64,000 nt of DNA from Lysobacterales bacterium. Lineage in GTDB: Bacteria > Pseudomonadota > Gammaproteobacteria > Xanthomonadales > SZUA-36. The position numbers and the translations under genes are program-made. This document shows positions 26,236 to 35,347 of the stretch, piece after piece. Numbering within the stretch: position 1 is the first letter of the stretch; each line of letters begins with the position of its first letter. The DNA lies in assembly GCA_014238945.1 (NCBI GenBank), contig JABAAB010000062.1, forward strand, positions 24,934-88,933, written 5' to 3'. The notes under the pieces are model-generated. The model saw nothing but the letters and a program-made list of their open reading frames with translations, was not told the origin of the DNA and ran no database searches.

Positions 26236-28692
26236 TCAGCGCGACAGTATCTCTGTGGACCGCGTTACGGCTGCCACATCAGCGGGCTTCAATGGCGCTG
26301 CCTTGAACCTTCCAACTTCCCATCGGCTCAGTTGTGAAGTTATTGTCCCGGACCTGGGATCTTCTGACACACCCACCGGCAACAAGGAGCTATCGCGCCC
26401 ACCGAAGTCGACCAGGTGGCTGTAGCTCTGCCCGACCTGGGACCAGATGCTGTTTAACCAGGCGCAGGGCAGTATCCCGCTGGTCACCGAGAAATCACTT
26501 TCCACCTCGGTACCGTCATAGAGCGACATCCATTTGAGGGTCATCGTAGCGACCTCGGCCTGCCACGCTGCCACGCGATCACGGGCGGGTATGGCAAGCT
26601 CCGGTTCCGCAGCAGCAAACACCGTGTCGATGTAAGTCAGTTCTTCCGGTGACGGAACATACTGTGGGTCGGCTGCAATGGCGGCGAACACCGAGTCAAG
26701 GAAATATTGCATTCCTGCCTGTCCGCCATAATATAATTCCTGCAGCAACTCGCCGGTTTCAGCCACTCGGAAATTGGTCGGCATCGCGCGACCCAGGGTC
26801 GGACCGATCAGGTGGGAACGCATTGAGCCGTCCCAACCTTCCAGTTCATCCAGCACGGCCATTGCCGCCGGTGAAAGCGCTGCTGGGGCCACTCCCCGAA
26901 CATGACGGCCGACCACCAGTAATCCTGCAACGGCATGGTCCGTGCAATCCCGCTGCACGCCCATCATCAGGGATTTTGCAGACCAGTGATCTCGTGAAGC
27001 CAACTGGTCCCTTAACCGGGCTGAGCGTGTCGTATGACCACCGCTATTGACCGGGAGGTGCAGCGGTAGCGGGTACCATTCGCCGACGGCGCGGTGGTTG
27101 CCACTGTATACGACCCCATCCGTGGGTGTGGTTACCTGGGGCAGGAATGTGTGTGGTATCGTTTCAATCCATTGCGTCTCCCAACTACTACCATCCTGGG
27201 CTACCCAGCCACCCAGCGGTGAAGCCAGTGAGCGCACCGGGATCCCGCCGATTACCGAATAATAGACTTCACCGTTATCGGCTGCCGCCACCAGGTTGAC
27301 CGACGGCGCGCGCCATTCCTCCAGTGCGTTAGTAAATCGTTCCAGCGAGTTACTCTTCATCATGCCGAGCATACCTACGATGGTATCGCGGTCGGTCTCA
27401 GCTAAAAGTACGCTCGTCAGCGCCCAGGAACTTCCGTAGGTATCATCAAGCATCGGGTCAATTACCGGCCCCAGACGGGTTTCTCGCACGATTACGGGGA
27501 CGCTGGCGCCATCCCGCACCGCGATCAGTTCTTCTGAGACACCCATCGCATAGGTCACACCATCCATCACGTAGGTATTGGCCTCGTAACCCGGTTCGAG
27601 CCGGTAAAGATCCGCCTGGTCGCCACCGCCGGCCGTGATGCCCCACGCCATGTGCTCATTGAAGCCGATGGCAATCCCCGGGCTACCCGGCACACCGACA
27701 CCACGGACACGGAAACCTGGACTTTCGAGCTGGAACTCATACCAGGTACTTGGCAACTTGACCTTTAACTGCGGATCTGCCACCAAAAGTGCTCTACCCG
27801 AAGCAGTTCGTTTGCCGGAGACAGCAAAGACATGTGAGAAATGGGGTCCCGCCTGGGGAGAAGCGATCATGGTGCGCAGGTCACCATCGCCATAGCCCAC
27901 TGATGCGGCATACCGGTTTACCGCATTCACATACTCCGGATCGAGATCATCCAGTTGCACGATTCCGGCAGAGGGTACCCCGGGATGCAGGCTGTCCAAC
28001 CAGGCTTCCACCGCTGCCTGCTCACCCAGCCTGGCGACATCCTCGTCGAACGCCACGCGCAGTCCCGCCTCTTTCAGGGCGCCAATCGAGAAGTGGCGGG
28101 CCAGCGCGTGCCATGACGCCAGCACATGAGCCACGGTCCAGTGCTGGGGCGTGATCCCCAACCGGTCAAGCAAGTGCAGTGAATCTTGGGACTCAGTCCA
28201 CGCGTTAATGCCGTCGGCATAGGACCGGAGCAGCGCCACCGTATCAGCGTCCAGTCCCTGGGCTTTGCGTTGCGCGGCCTGCCAGATCATCATGACCCGC
28301 GCCTGTCGGTCGTCGTCGATGTATTCCGCCCCCAGCACCTCGGCAATGCGCCCCTGTGCGGCGCGTGCGGTTAGTGCCAACTGCACACGTCGATCCGTGG
28401 CTGTTGCCCAGCCCAGTCCATAAAACGCGCCTTCATCCGTCGCCGCCTCGACATGAGGCGTACCGGTTGCATCACGATGGATGCGGACCAGTTCACGCGG
28501 CTCTGTAGCAGCCATGGACCCGGTCGGAGCAGACCCACAGGCAGTGAGCATGATGACCAGAACGCTCTTGAATCGAATGCTTCCCTGATCGCCATGTCCT
28601 GAAAACAAGCAAATCCGCAGTGACGGGCGGTCGGGGACCATACCGGGATAGCCGGTGTGTTTATTGAGAAAATTACTCAGGCGAGTAAGCAT
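26236..28692 (-). CDS. Penicillin-acylase-family lipoprotein (Ntn hydrolase)
   Basis: 818 residues. A long N-region precedes a lipobox VIMLTAC, with Cys52 as lipid anchor. The alpha-chain region has IHRDATGTPHVEAATDEGAFYGLGW and DRRVQLALTARAAQGRIAEVLG. Autocleavage should occur before Ser286 in HFSHVFAVSGKRTASG, the nucleophile at the new beta-chain N-terminus, where relatives have GSNNW. ADPQLKVKLPSTWYEFQLE and GFNEHMAWGIT are family blocks; NHRAVGEWYP lies in the beta chain. ATG 28692 was chosen for the AGGAG nine bases upstream. Family members deacylate beta-lactams, acyl-homoserine lactones or aculeacin-type peptides; the substrate cannot be told from sequence. The lipidated N-terminus suggests envelope location. 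Confidence 0.88.
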   Translation of the reverse strand: MLTRLSNFLNKHTGYPGMVPDRPSLRICLFSGHGDQGSIRFKSVLVIMLTACGSAPTGSMAATEPRELVRIHRDATGTPHVEAATDEGAFYGLGWATATDRRVQLALTARAAQGRIAEVLGAEYIDDDRQARVMMIWQAAQRKAQGLDADTVALLRSYADGINAWTESQDSLHLLDRLGITPQHWTVAHVLASWHALARHFSIGALKEAGLRVAFDEDVARLGEQAAVEAWLDSLHPGVPSAGIVQLDDLDPEYVNAVNRYAASVGYGDGDLRTMIASPQAGPHFSHVFAVSGKRTASGRALLVADPQLKVKLPSTWYEFQLESPGFRVRGVGVPGSPGIAIGFNEHMAWGITAGGGDQADLYRLEPGYEANTYVMDGVTYAMGVSEELIAVRDGASVPVIVRETRLGPVIDPMLDDTYGSSWALTSVLLAETDRDTIVGMLGMMKSNSLERFTNALEEWRAPSVNLVAAADNGEVYYSVIGGIPVRSLASPLGGWVAQDGSSWETQWIETIPHTFLPQVTTPTDGVVYSGNHRAVGEWYPLPLHLPVNSGGHTTRSARLRDQLASRDHWSAKSLMMGVQRDCTDHAVAGLLVVGRHVRGVAPAALSPAAMAVLDELEGWDGSMRSHLIGPTLGRAMPTNFRVAETGELLQELYYGGQAGMQYFLDSVFAAIAADPQYVPSPEELTYIDTVFAAAEPELAIPARDRVAAWQAEVATMTLKWMSLYDGTEVESDFSVTSGILPCAWLNSIWSQVGQSYSHLVDFGGRDSSLLPVGVSEDPRSGTITSQLSRWEVGRFKAAPLKPADVAAVTRSTEILSR

Positions 28693-29560
28693 GTCCGTAC
28701 TCCTGTTAATGTTACTAATTACTATTTGCGACAAAACGGACATTTGTAGTTGATTTGAGCGAATCCCAGGTGAAAGTATGGGTAGCATTAAAGTTGCATT
28801 GCCGAAACCCTACATGTTTTGAAAATCGGTGTACTTCTGTATTTGGCTGGAGGTGCCTTTTATTGCTGGGTTAATACGCTGCGAAATGTCGTGCCGGTCG
28901 ATGGGAGAAGACTGGGTTCTGCTCTTTAAACTGCTCTATTTCTCGCCCAATCCCGCTCCCACGGTGACAGATGCTGTGCCGCTACCTATAGGAAACAGCG
29001 AGTGAGGTGAACATTTAGATTTCATCAATTCATGCAAATCACACCGCTTCTGGCGGGGCTCTGGCTTCCGGTACCAGGGAAACCAGGCTGGAAATAAAAT
29101 CCAACAGAACAACTCTTTTCACAAATAATACGGCTCAATAAACTGCTTACCAATTCATTGAGCTATTCAGCCGGTAACCAACTGCGAGCTGCGATTTAAA
29201 CAGCTGATGTTGCTTCAAATCCCGTTTGTTTTACTCGCAACATTAACGTGGCACAGGAATAATCGAGATTTTCTTAAAATAAAGCACCTTTATCATACCC
29301 ATACCCATACCCCATTTTTCCAAGTGTTCACTTCAGCAGGCACTTTGACCAGATATTGATTGGATTCAAATTAGAAAGCGCATAGAAGAATTTGATTCTA
29401 CTATCTCGATTCTGTCAATTTCACGCAGTCTTTAGTATCTAGCCCGATTGTTGACCAGGCAGTTCTCTACTCAACATCTGCCACACAAATCGTTTTCAAC
29501 AGGCGGTTAGCCAACAAACTTCGTGTTCGAGACTATGCAATAAACAGACAAGAGGATGAA
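28693..29560. other. AT-rich intergenic stretch without a recognisable gene
   Basis: 868 bases between two divergent units, clearly richer in A and T than the flanks. I see no protein-like frame. It holds a short tandem repeat (CCCATA three times, about 29297-29311) and an interrupted inverted repeat, CGGCTCAAT...ATTGAGCT...AGCCG, at about 29130-29180. Promoters for the acylase gene (left) and the cysteine-rich gene (right) must lie here. Confidence 0.5.
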
Positions 29561-29974
29561 ATGATGAGAAAACTCATTGCCAACGTATTGTTGTCCATAC
29601 TGTGTTTAACCGTTATTAGCATTAAGGCGATTGCAGAAGATACGATCAGCTATCAGGCAATTGCAGGAGTTGAGAGTTTTGTGTCAAAAAGAATTTGCAA
29701 AGGACCATGTACTGCTGGAACCTGCCCGGTCGGATATACCGTGTCATCTACATCTTGTAACTGTAATTCTTCATGCAAATGCAAAGGCAATACAACCTGT
29801 GAACAAGCAGGGGGTGGAACAGTTCGTGGTGGAGCATGCGCCGGTGGCTGCACCTGGACGTTTGTTGCACCAATTGAGAAATTGGGTGTTAATCGAAATG
29901 ATGGTGGTGATCAGGCAGTAGCGCTTCTGGGTTATTTTGGGCCGCGCATAAAATCATCCTGTTCAGGTGTGTAA
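29561..29974 (+). CDS. Small secreted cysteine-rich protein
   Basis: 137 residues, not recognised as any family. Residues 1-25 are a signal peptide (RKLIANVLLSILCLTVISIKAIA, cleavage near AIA/ED). The mature part of about 112 residues has 11 cysteines: RICKGPCTAGTC, TSCNCNSSCKCKG, TTC, GACAGGC and a final SSCSGV. The spacing suggests a knotted, disulfide-bonded core between about 45 and 100, ahead of a Cys-poor tail. AGAGGA lies six bases before the ATG. A rho-independent terminator separates it from the downstream parvulin gene on the same strand. Possible roles are secreted toxin, inhibitor or envelope structural protein; none can be proved from sequence. The odd number of cysteines leaves one free or paired between chains. 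Confidence 0.7.
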   Translation: MMRKLIANVLLSILCLTVISIKAIAEDTISYQAIAGVESFVSKRICKGPCTAGTCPVGYTVSSTSCNCNSSCKCKGNTTCEQAGGGTVRGGACAGGCTWTFVAPIEKLGVNRNDGGDQAVALLGYFGPRIKSSCSGV

Positions 29975-30005
29975 GCAGTATTGGTCCTGAGTGAGTATTG
30001 GGAAA

Positions 30006-30037
30006 CAAGCAGGGTCATTTGATCCTGCTTGGTTTTT
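30006..30037 (+). terminator. Rho-independent terminator between the cysteine-rich gene and the parvulin gene
   Basis: The stem is CAAGCAGG and CCTGCTTG extended by GTC/GAT pairing, with a loop of a few bases, followed directly by GGTTTTT. It lies 32 bases after the first stop and 30 before the next ATG. Read-through would give a little parvulin and much cysteine-rich protein. Confidence 0.8.
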
Positions 30038-30066
30038 AATAAATAAATATTGATGGTGTTTGTGTT

Positions 30067-31041
30067 ATGAAATGGTTATTGGTTTTTATCATGACAACTT
30101 TACCGGCTTTTTCCGGGGTTGCCCCTGCTAAAGTGACGACGTCCAGTTTCAAGCCGGTTGTTAAATCAACGGAAATAACGCTTTACCGTACTGATTTGAA
30201 TCGATTTATACTTATTCGCTGGGGGATTTCTGAGGTTCCAGACTTTGAAGACAGTGAAAAACAGAACACATTTGAAGTCAAGATGGCAAAGGATCTCATT
30301 AGTCGTCGACTGTTTTTAATAGATGCATTACGCAAGGGAATTACTATTGATCCGGAACAGGTAAAAACACGTATTGCTGAAGAAGTTGAAAACAAAGGTG
30401 GAGAAAAGTTATTCGACGCATTTCTTTCCAGGATTAAGCTCACTCATGAAGAATATGAGAAAGAAATCCAAGGAAACTTGATTGCTAAAAAGTATATTGA
30501 TGAATTGGTTGCGGCCAGCAATAAATCCGCCCAAAACTTCGAAGCAGATCTGCTCGAAGCCTATGAGAAAGAACCAGATCGCTACACCCGACCGGAACGG
30601 GTACATGTCCGGCACATTTTTCGCCGGTTTCCTGCTAATGCAAACCAGGGCCAGGAAGAAGCCATTCTTTTTGAAATGCACAGTATTCGTGATCACATCA
30701 TCAATTCAGGGGCTGATTTTGCTCAACTGGCGAGTAGTATTTCAGATGATCCGTCTGGACAGTATGGTGGTGATCTTGGTTATTTTGCCCGTAGTGAAAT
30801 GGAAGCATCATTTGAGAAGAGTGCGTTCTCATTAAAAGAAGGGGAGATAAGTGAACCTGTGAAAACAAGAGCTGGGTACCATCTTATTAAACTTGAACAA
30901 CGTATTGACGCTGACAAGGGTGGATTGCAGCAAGCCCGCGAGCGAGTGATCAATGCGGTGCATGATAAACGTCGCGAGGAGATTCTGAACAAAACTATTC
31001 GCAAGCTTTGGGATGATGCAGAAGTTGAACTTCTTATTTAG
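30067..31041 (+). CDS. Secreted peptidyl-prolyl isomerase of the parvulin/SurA type
   Basis: 324 residues. Residues 1-22 form a signal peptide (MKWLLVFIMTTLPAFSGVAPA). A SurA_N-like helical chaperone region covers about 55-165 (TFEVKMAKDLISRRLFLIDALRKG, FDAFLSRIKLTHEEYEKEIQGNLI). One parvulin domain covers about 178-275: RVHVRHIFRRFP, DFAQLASSISDDPSGQYGGDLGYF, SAFSLKEGEISEPVKTRAGYHLIKLEQR. SurA proper has two parvulin domains and lies near lptD, so this is a paralogue. Its AT-rich base use and its place just after the cysteine-rich gene suggest a dedicated folding helper for that protein, which is inference. Confidence 0.88.
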   Translation: MKWLLVFIMTTLPAFSGVAPAKVTTSSFKPVVKSTEITLYRTDLNRFILIRWGISEVPDFEDSEKQNTFEVKMAKDLISRRLFLIDALRKGITIDPEQVKTRIAEEVENKGGEKLFDAFLSRIKLTHEEYEKEIQGNLIAKKYIDELVAASNKSAQNFEADLLEAYEKEPDRYTRPERVHVRHIFRRFPANANQGQEEAILFEMHSIRDHIINSGADFAQLASSISDDPSGQYGGDLGYFARSEMEASFEKSAFSLKEGEISEPVKTRAGYHLIKLEQRIDADKGGLQQARERVINAVHDKRREEILNKTIRKLWDDAEVELLI

Positions 31042-31110
31042 GAAACCACAGGAGTAATGCAGTTTCCGAATGTGAGTATAAGCAGTAATAAAACCTGTAG
31101 GAATTTAAGG

Positions 31111-31184
31111 TGGAGCGGGTGATGGGAATCGAACCCACGTAGTCAGCTTGGGAAGCTGAAGTTCTACCATTGAACTACACCCGC
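31111..31184 (-). tRNA. tRNA-Gly, anticodon CCC
   Basis: 74 bases including encoded CCA. The acceptor stem is GCGGGTG/CACCCGC. The D arm is GTTC...GAAC, the anticodon stem TCAGC/GCTGA encloses loop TTCCCAA (anticodon CCC), and the T arm is TGGGT-TCGATTC-CCATC. The 3' end points left, toward the accessory block, the orientation used by many integrative elements. Confidence 0.95.
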
Positions 31185-31296
31185 TTTTGTGAACCGCTTG
31201 GTGGCGGATTTACCAGTCGTTGATTCTACATCGTGGCCAGGCAGTCAGCCATGCCTATGCAACCGTATTTCAGCCCGGGTATCAATCGAGGGGTTA

Positions 31297-32220
31297 TCAA
31301 GCGCCTGAATCCAGGCCTTTTACGTGCTGCCGTCCTGCACTGGCCAGGGCCTTCAGATCATAGCCGCCCTCAAGAATTGATACCACCCGACCGCTACTGC
31401 AGTCATCAGCCAGGTCGCAGATTTCTTCGGTGATCCAGCGATAGTCGCTGTCACATAACTCCAACTGACCCAACGGGTCCCGTTCGTGGGCATCAAAGCC
31501 GGCTGAAATCAGGATCAGGTCGGGGTCGAAGCTGTGGATGGCCGGTAGCCCCGTCAGATTCCAGGTTTTTCGAAATGCAGTGCTGCCGTCGCCGGGTGCC
31601 AGCGGCAAATTTAGGATGTTTCCACATCCGATCTCATCGATATGCCCGGTCCCCGGATACAGGGGGAACTGGTGACTGGAAACATACATGACCTCAGGGC
31701 TTTGTTCAAAAACCTGCTGTGTGCCATTGCCGTGATGGACGTCAAAATCAATAATGGCCACCCGCTCAATGGAATCCGTTTGCAGTGCATGACGGGCACC
31801 AATGGCAACGTGATTGAGCAGGCAGAAACCCATGGCGAGTTCGGTCTCACTGTGATGTCCGGGTGGCCGCACGACACAAAATGCATTGGCTGCCATGTCG
31901 TTGACCAACTGGTCAATGGCAAAACACAGACCACCACTTGCGCGGCGGGCAGCATCTATTGAGCCCGGACTGAGATAAGTGTCAGCATCGAGAGCAACGC
32001 GGCCTTTCCGGGGCTCTCGCTCTTGCATATCGGACCAGAATTCGAGCGGGTGTACCGCCGCAATCTGTTCGGATAATGCCAGTGGGGCAGGCAGGTATTG
32101 AACACCCCTGAGGTCGTCAAGTCCACTCAGGACGGCTTTGACCCGCAATGCGGATTCCGGGTGCTTTGAACCTGGCTCGTGACGCAGACAGTCGTCGTGG
32201 TGAATGATCATGGTGCCCAT
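31297..32220 (-). CDS. Histone deacetylase-like (class II / AcuC-type) zinc amidohydrolase
   Basis: 307 residues. The deacetylase signature is complete: RPPGHHSE (residues 118-125, with the catalytic His pair), DFDVHHGNGT (Asp160 and His162 as zinc ligands), SAGFDAHERDPLG with the third ligand, and ILEGGYDLKALA near the end. Bacterial relatives hydrolyse acetylpolyamines or acetyl-lysine. ATG 32220 was taken; ATG 32211 (MIIHHDD) is also possible. It lies between tRNA-Gly and the Lrp regulator, 44 bases from the latter, and may share its transcript. Confidence 0.92.
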   Translation of the reverse strand: MGTMIIHHDDCLRHEPGSKHPESALRVKAVLSGLDDLRGVQYLPAPLALSEQIAAVHPLEFWSDMQEREPRKGRVALDADTYLSPGSIDAARRASGGLCFAIDQLVNDMAANAFCVVRPPGHHSETELAMGFCLLNHVAIGARHALQTDSIERVAIIDFDVHHGNGTQQVFEQSPEVMYVSSHQFPLYPGTGHIDEIGCGNILNLPLAPGDGSTAFRKTWNLTGLPAIHSFDPDLILISAGFDAHERDPLGQLELCDSDYRWITEEICDLADDCSSGRVVSILEGGYDLKALASAGRQHVKGLDSGA

Positions 32221-32264
32221 GGGCTTATTCTAGCCCGAATTGCCGTAGGACCTATAAACCGGTT

Positions 32265-32750
32265 TCAGAACAGCGGCAGGTTCAAGGTTTCTTTTACTTC
32301 TTCCATAACGACATAACTGCGTGAACCATTGACACTGGGCAGGGACAGGATTTTCTCACCCAGGAGTTCACGGTAGGCCTTCATGTCACTGACACGTGCC
32401 TTGATCAGGTAGTCAAAATTACCGGAAACCAGGTGGCAGTCCATGATTTCGGGTAGCAATCTTGCTTCATCCCGAAATTCACGGAATGCATCCGGGGATG
32501 TGTGTGACAGGTTTATCTCCACAAAAACCAGCAGACCTGCATTGACCAGTTCAGGGTCAAGAATGGCCGTGTAACCCTTGATGAAACCCTGTCTCTCCAG
32601 CCGCTTTACACGTTCAATGCAGGGTGTGGGGGTCAGGTTGACCAAGCGTGCCAGACGCACGTTTGAAACCCGGCCATCAGCCTGCAAACATTCCAGGATA
32701 CGACGGTCAGTGCGATCGAGTGCCTTGGGGTTTTTTTGCTTCTGTTTCAT
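32265..32750 (-). CDS. Lrp/AsnC-family transcriptional regulator
   Basis: 161 residues. The N-terminal winged helix-turn-helix is ALDRTDRRILECLQADGR, VSNVRLARLVNLTPTPCIERVKRLERQGFIKGY. A RAM ligand-binding domain follows (LLVFVEINLS, IMDCHLVSGNFDYLIKARVSD, VNGSRSYVVMEEVKETLNLPL). ATG 32750 was chosen over an upstream TTG. It is divergent from ald across 120 AT-rich bases. Close relatives (AldR, DadR, Lrp) bind alanine or leucine and activate alanine catabolism, so control of ald and probably the aminotransferase-mmsA genes is likely. Confidence 0.93.
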   Translation of the reverse strand: MKQKQKNPKALDRTDRRILECLQADGRVSNVRLARLVNLTPTPCIERVKRLERQGFIKGYTAILDPELVNAGLLVFVEINLSHTSPDAFREFRDEARLLPEIMDCHLVSGNFDYLIKARVSDMKAYRELLGEKILSLPSVNGSRSYVVMEEVKETLNLPLF

Positions 32751-32768
32751 CTGAAAAACTGCCAATAA

Positions 32769-32868
32769 CTAAAAAATTAGTTTAAATAACCTATAAAAGG
32801 TTTTCAATAGAGAATAAAACTGCTTTAATCACTATAAAATAGTCGTTTCACACATTATACAGGCAATT
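32769..32868. promoter_or_regulatory. Divergent Lrp/ald control region with two palindromes
   Basis: The AT-rich region between the Lrp gene and ald holds the inverted repeats CTAAAAAATTAG (32769-32780) and AACCTATAAAAGGTT (32788-32802), the kind of imperfect AT-rich palindromes Lrp proteins bind. A TATACA-like -10 for ald is at about 32855. These are operator candidates only; no footprint is known. Confidence 0.45.
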
Positions 32869-32870
32869 TC

Positions 32871-33992
32871 ATGAGGATCGGTGTACCCAGAGAGATTAAA
32901 AACAATGAATTTCGCGTTGGGCTGGTGCCTGCATCGGTGCGAGAGATTGTGAATCACGGTCATGAGGTGATCGTTGAGAGCGGTGCCGGTTTGGGCATTG
33001 GAATGTCAGACGGTGATTATGAAGAGGCAGGTGCAGTCATTCTGAATGACGCACAAAAAATCTTTGTGCACGCCGAAATGATCGTCAAGGTCAAGGAACC
33101 ACAGCAGGTGGAACGTGCGATGCTGCATGCTGGGCACACCCTGTTTACCTATCTGCATCTTGCACCGGACCCGCAACAGACCAAAGAATTGATCCAGAGT
33201 GGGGCCACATGTATTGCCTATGAGACCGTTACCGACTACCGGGGTGGTCTGCCGTTGCTGGCGCCCATGTCTGAAGTGGCCGGGCGATTGTCGATCCAGG
33301 CCGGTGCCTGGTGTCTTGAAAAAGCACGTGGCGGATCGGGTGTATTGCTGGGCGGCGTACCCGGTGTTGAGCCGGCGAAAGTGGTGGTTATCGGCGGTGG
33401 GACCGTAGGATTCAACGCAACCCAGATGGCAGTTGGGCTGGGTGCTCAGGTCATCGTGCTTGACCGCAGTGCCGATGTGCTGCGTTTTTTCAATGGCACG
33501 TTTGAAAGCCGGGTGCAGACGGTTTTCTCAAACGCAGATGCCATCCGACGTCATCTCAAGGATGCAGACCTGGTTATCGGCGGTGTATTGATTCCAGGTG
33601 CCGCCGCACCAAAGCTGGTTACGCGCAGACATCTTGCCAGAATGCGCAAGGGTTCAGTGCTGGTCGATGTGGCGATCGACCAGGGGGGGTGCTTTGAAAC
33701 TTCTCATGCGACCACGCATGAAAATCCTATCTTCATTGTGGACGATATCGTCCATTATTGCGTTGCCAATATGCCAGGAGCAGTGCCCCGAACTTCCACC
33801 TTTGCACTGAACAACGTTACCCTGCCATTCACCCTGGCGCTGGCAAACAAAGGCGCAAAAAGTGCATTACTGGATGATCCACACCTGTTACAGGGCCTGA
33901 ATGTACACCGTGGCATGGTCACCTATGAAGATGTGGCACACGACCTGGATTATGATTACACACCCGCTGAGGAAGCATTGCAAACACCCTGA
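32871..33992 (+). CDS. ald: Alanine dehydrogenase
   Basis: Reversibly deaminates L-alanine to pyruvate with NAD+. 373 residues, normal length. Family blocks are [20 protein letters not shown], the substrate-binding FTYLHLAPD with the following KELIQSG, the catalytic [22 protein letters not shown] region, the Rossmann loop [21 protein letters not shown] and [16 protein letters not shown] frame to the divergent Lrp gene suggests alanine-responsive control. Together with the next two genes it recycles the alanine made by transamination back to pyruvate. Confidence 0.97.
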   Translation: MRIGVPREIKNNEFRVGLVPASVREIVNHGHEVIVESGAGLGIGMSDGDYEEAGAVILNDAQKIFVHAEMIVKVKEPQQVERAMLHAGHTLFTYLHLAPDPQQTKELIQSGATCIAYETVTDYRGGLPLLAPMSEVAGRLSIQAGAWCLEKARGGSGVLLGGVPGVEPAKVVVIGGGTVGFNATQMAVGLGAQVIVLDRSADVLRFFNGTFESRVQTVFSNADAIRRHLKDADLVIGGVLIPGAAAPKLVTRRHLARMRKGSVLVDVAIDQGGCFETSHATTHENPIFIVDDIVHYCVANMPGAVPRTSTFALNNVTLPFTLALANKGAKSALLDDPHLLQGLNVHRGMVTYEDVAHDLDYDYTPAEEALQTP

Positions 33993-34027
33993 ATACCAAC
34001 AGGAAGAAAATTTAAGGAGTAAACCCG

Positions 34028-35344
34028 ATGAATGCACAGATAAAATCCATGGAATCTTTCTGGATGCCGTTTACTGGAAACCGGGCCTTCAAAAAAAAAC
34101 CGCGTCTGGTTGAACGGGCCAGCGGTATGTTCTATTACACCCCCGGTGGCCGGGAAATTCTGGATATGGTGGCCGGTCTGTGGTGTTGTAATGCCGGTCA
34201 CGGCCATCCGAAAGTTGTCGAGGCCATCCAGGCGCAGGCAGCCGAAATGGACTATGCACCGCATTTTAATTTCGGGCACCCGGCGGCCTTTGAAGCAGCA
34301 GAGATGCTGGCATCGCTGACGCCGAATGACATCAACTATTCCTTTTTTACCAATTCAGGATCTGAAGCCGTTGATACCGCGCTCAAGATTGCACTGGCGT
34401 ACCAGAAAGAACGGGGCCAGTCCTCGCGAACCCGTCTTATTGGTCGTGAACGTTCCTATCATGGCGTCGGTTTCGGCGGGATTTCGGTGGGTGGCATACC
34501 TTATAACCGCATGCAGTTTTCCAATTCATTGATACCCGGCGTAGACCACTTGCCGCACACACATCAACTGGATCGAAATGCATTTTCACGTGGCCTGCCA
34601 GAACACGGTATCGAGTTGGCCGATGAACTGGAGAATATTGTTAACCTGCATCATCCATCCAATGTTGCAGCGGTCATCGTAGAACCCATCGCCGGTTCTG
34701 CCGGTGTATTGATTCCACCCAGGGGTTATTTGAAACGGTTGCGGGAGATTTGTGACAAACACGACATCCTGCTGATATTCGATGAAGTCATTACCGGCTT
34801 TGGTCGTCTGGGTCACAATTTTGCTGCCCAGGCCTTTGATGTAACCCCGGACCTCATTACCTCCGCCAAGGGCCTCACCGGCGGTGCGGTTCCGATGGGT
34901 GCGGTTTTCGTACATGACCGGATCTATGACGAGTTCATGTCCAAACCCGGTGGCGCCATTGAACTGTTCCACGGCTACACTTATTCTGCCCATCCGCTCG
35001 CCATAGCAGCGTGCAGGGCAACCCAGGAGGTGTATTCCTCCGAAGGGCTGTTTCAGCGGGCGGCAGAAATGGCACCGCTGTTTGAAGATGCCCTGCATTC
35101 GCTCAAGGGTGAACCACACGTGATAGATGTTCGCAACTATGGTTTGATGGGTGCAGTGGAAATGGAATCCATCGAAGGCCAGCCCGGAGCACGCGGGATG
35201 GAGATGTTACAACGGACATTCGACGCGGGACTGATGGTACGGCTGACCGGAGACATCATGGCTTTCAGCCCGCCGTTGATTATTGAAGAAACCCATATCC
35301 AACAAGCAATTGACACCATCAGGAAAATATTGAGAGCACTCTAA
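34028..35344 (+). CDS. Omega-amino acid:pyruvate aminotransferase (class III)
   Basis: 438 residues, PLP-dependent. WMPFTGNRAFKKKPRLVERASGMFY is typical of beta-alanine:pyruvate transaminases. FFTNSGSEAVDTALKIAL is the phosphate-binding block, IFDEVITGFGRLG holds the PLP-binding Asp, and TSAKGLTGGAVPMGAV carries the Schiff-base lysine. AAGGAG lies well placed before ATG 34028. It is three bases from mmsA. The pairing with methylmalonate-semialdehyde dehydrogenase makes beta-alanine (or another omega-amino acid) to malonate semialdehyde the probable reaction, with pyruvate as acceptor. Confidence 0.93.
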   Translation: MNAQIKSMESFWMPFTGNRAFKKKPRLVERASGMFYYTPGGREILDMVAGLWCCNAGHGHPKVVEAIQAQAAEMDYAPHFNFGHPAAFEAAEMLASLTPNDINYSFFTNSGSEAVDTALKIALAYQKERGQSSRTRLIGRERSYHGVGFGGISVGGIPYNRMQFSNSLIPGVDHLPHTHQLDRNAFSRGLPEHGIELADELENIVNLHHPSNVAAVIVEPIAGSAGVLIPPRGYLKRLREICDKHDILLIFDEVITGFGRLGHNFAAQAFDVTPDLITSAKGLTGGAVPMGAVFVHDRIYDEFMSKPGGAIELFHGYTYSAHPLAIAACRATQEVYSSEGLFQRAAEMAPLFEDALHSLKGEPHVIDVRNYGLMGAVEMESIEGQPGARGMEMLQRTFDAGLMVRLTGDIMAFSPPLIIEETHIQQAIDTIRKILRAL

Positions 35345-35347
35345 GAC

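Noticed and set aside
29297..29311. CCCATA tandem repeat as a phase-variation tract
   Set aside because: Only three units, and far (about 250 bases) from the nearest start codon.
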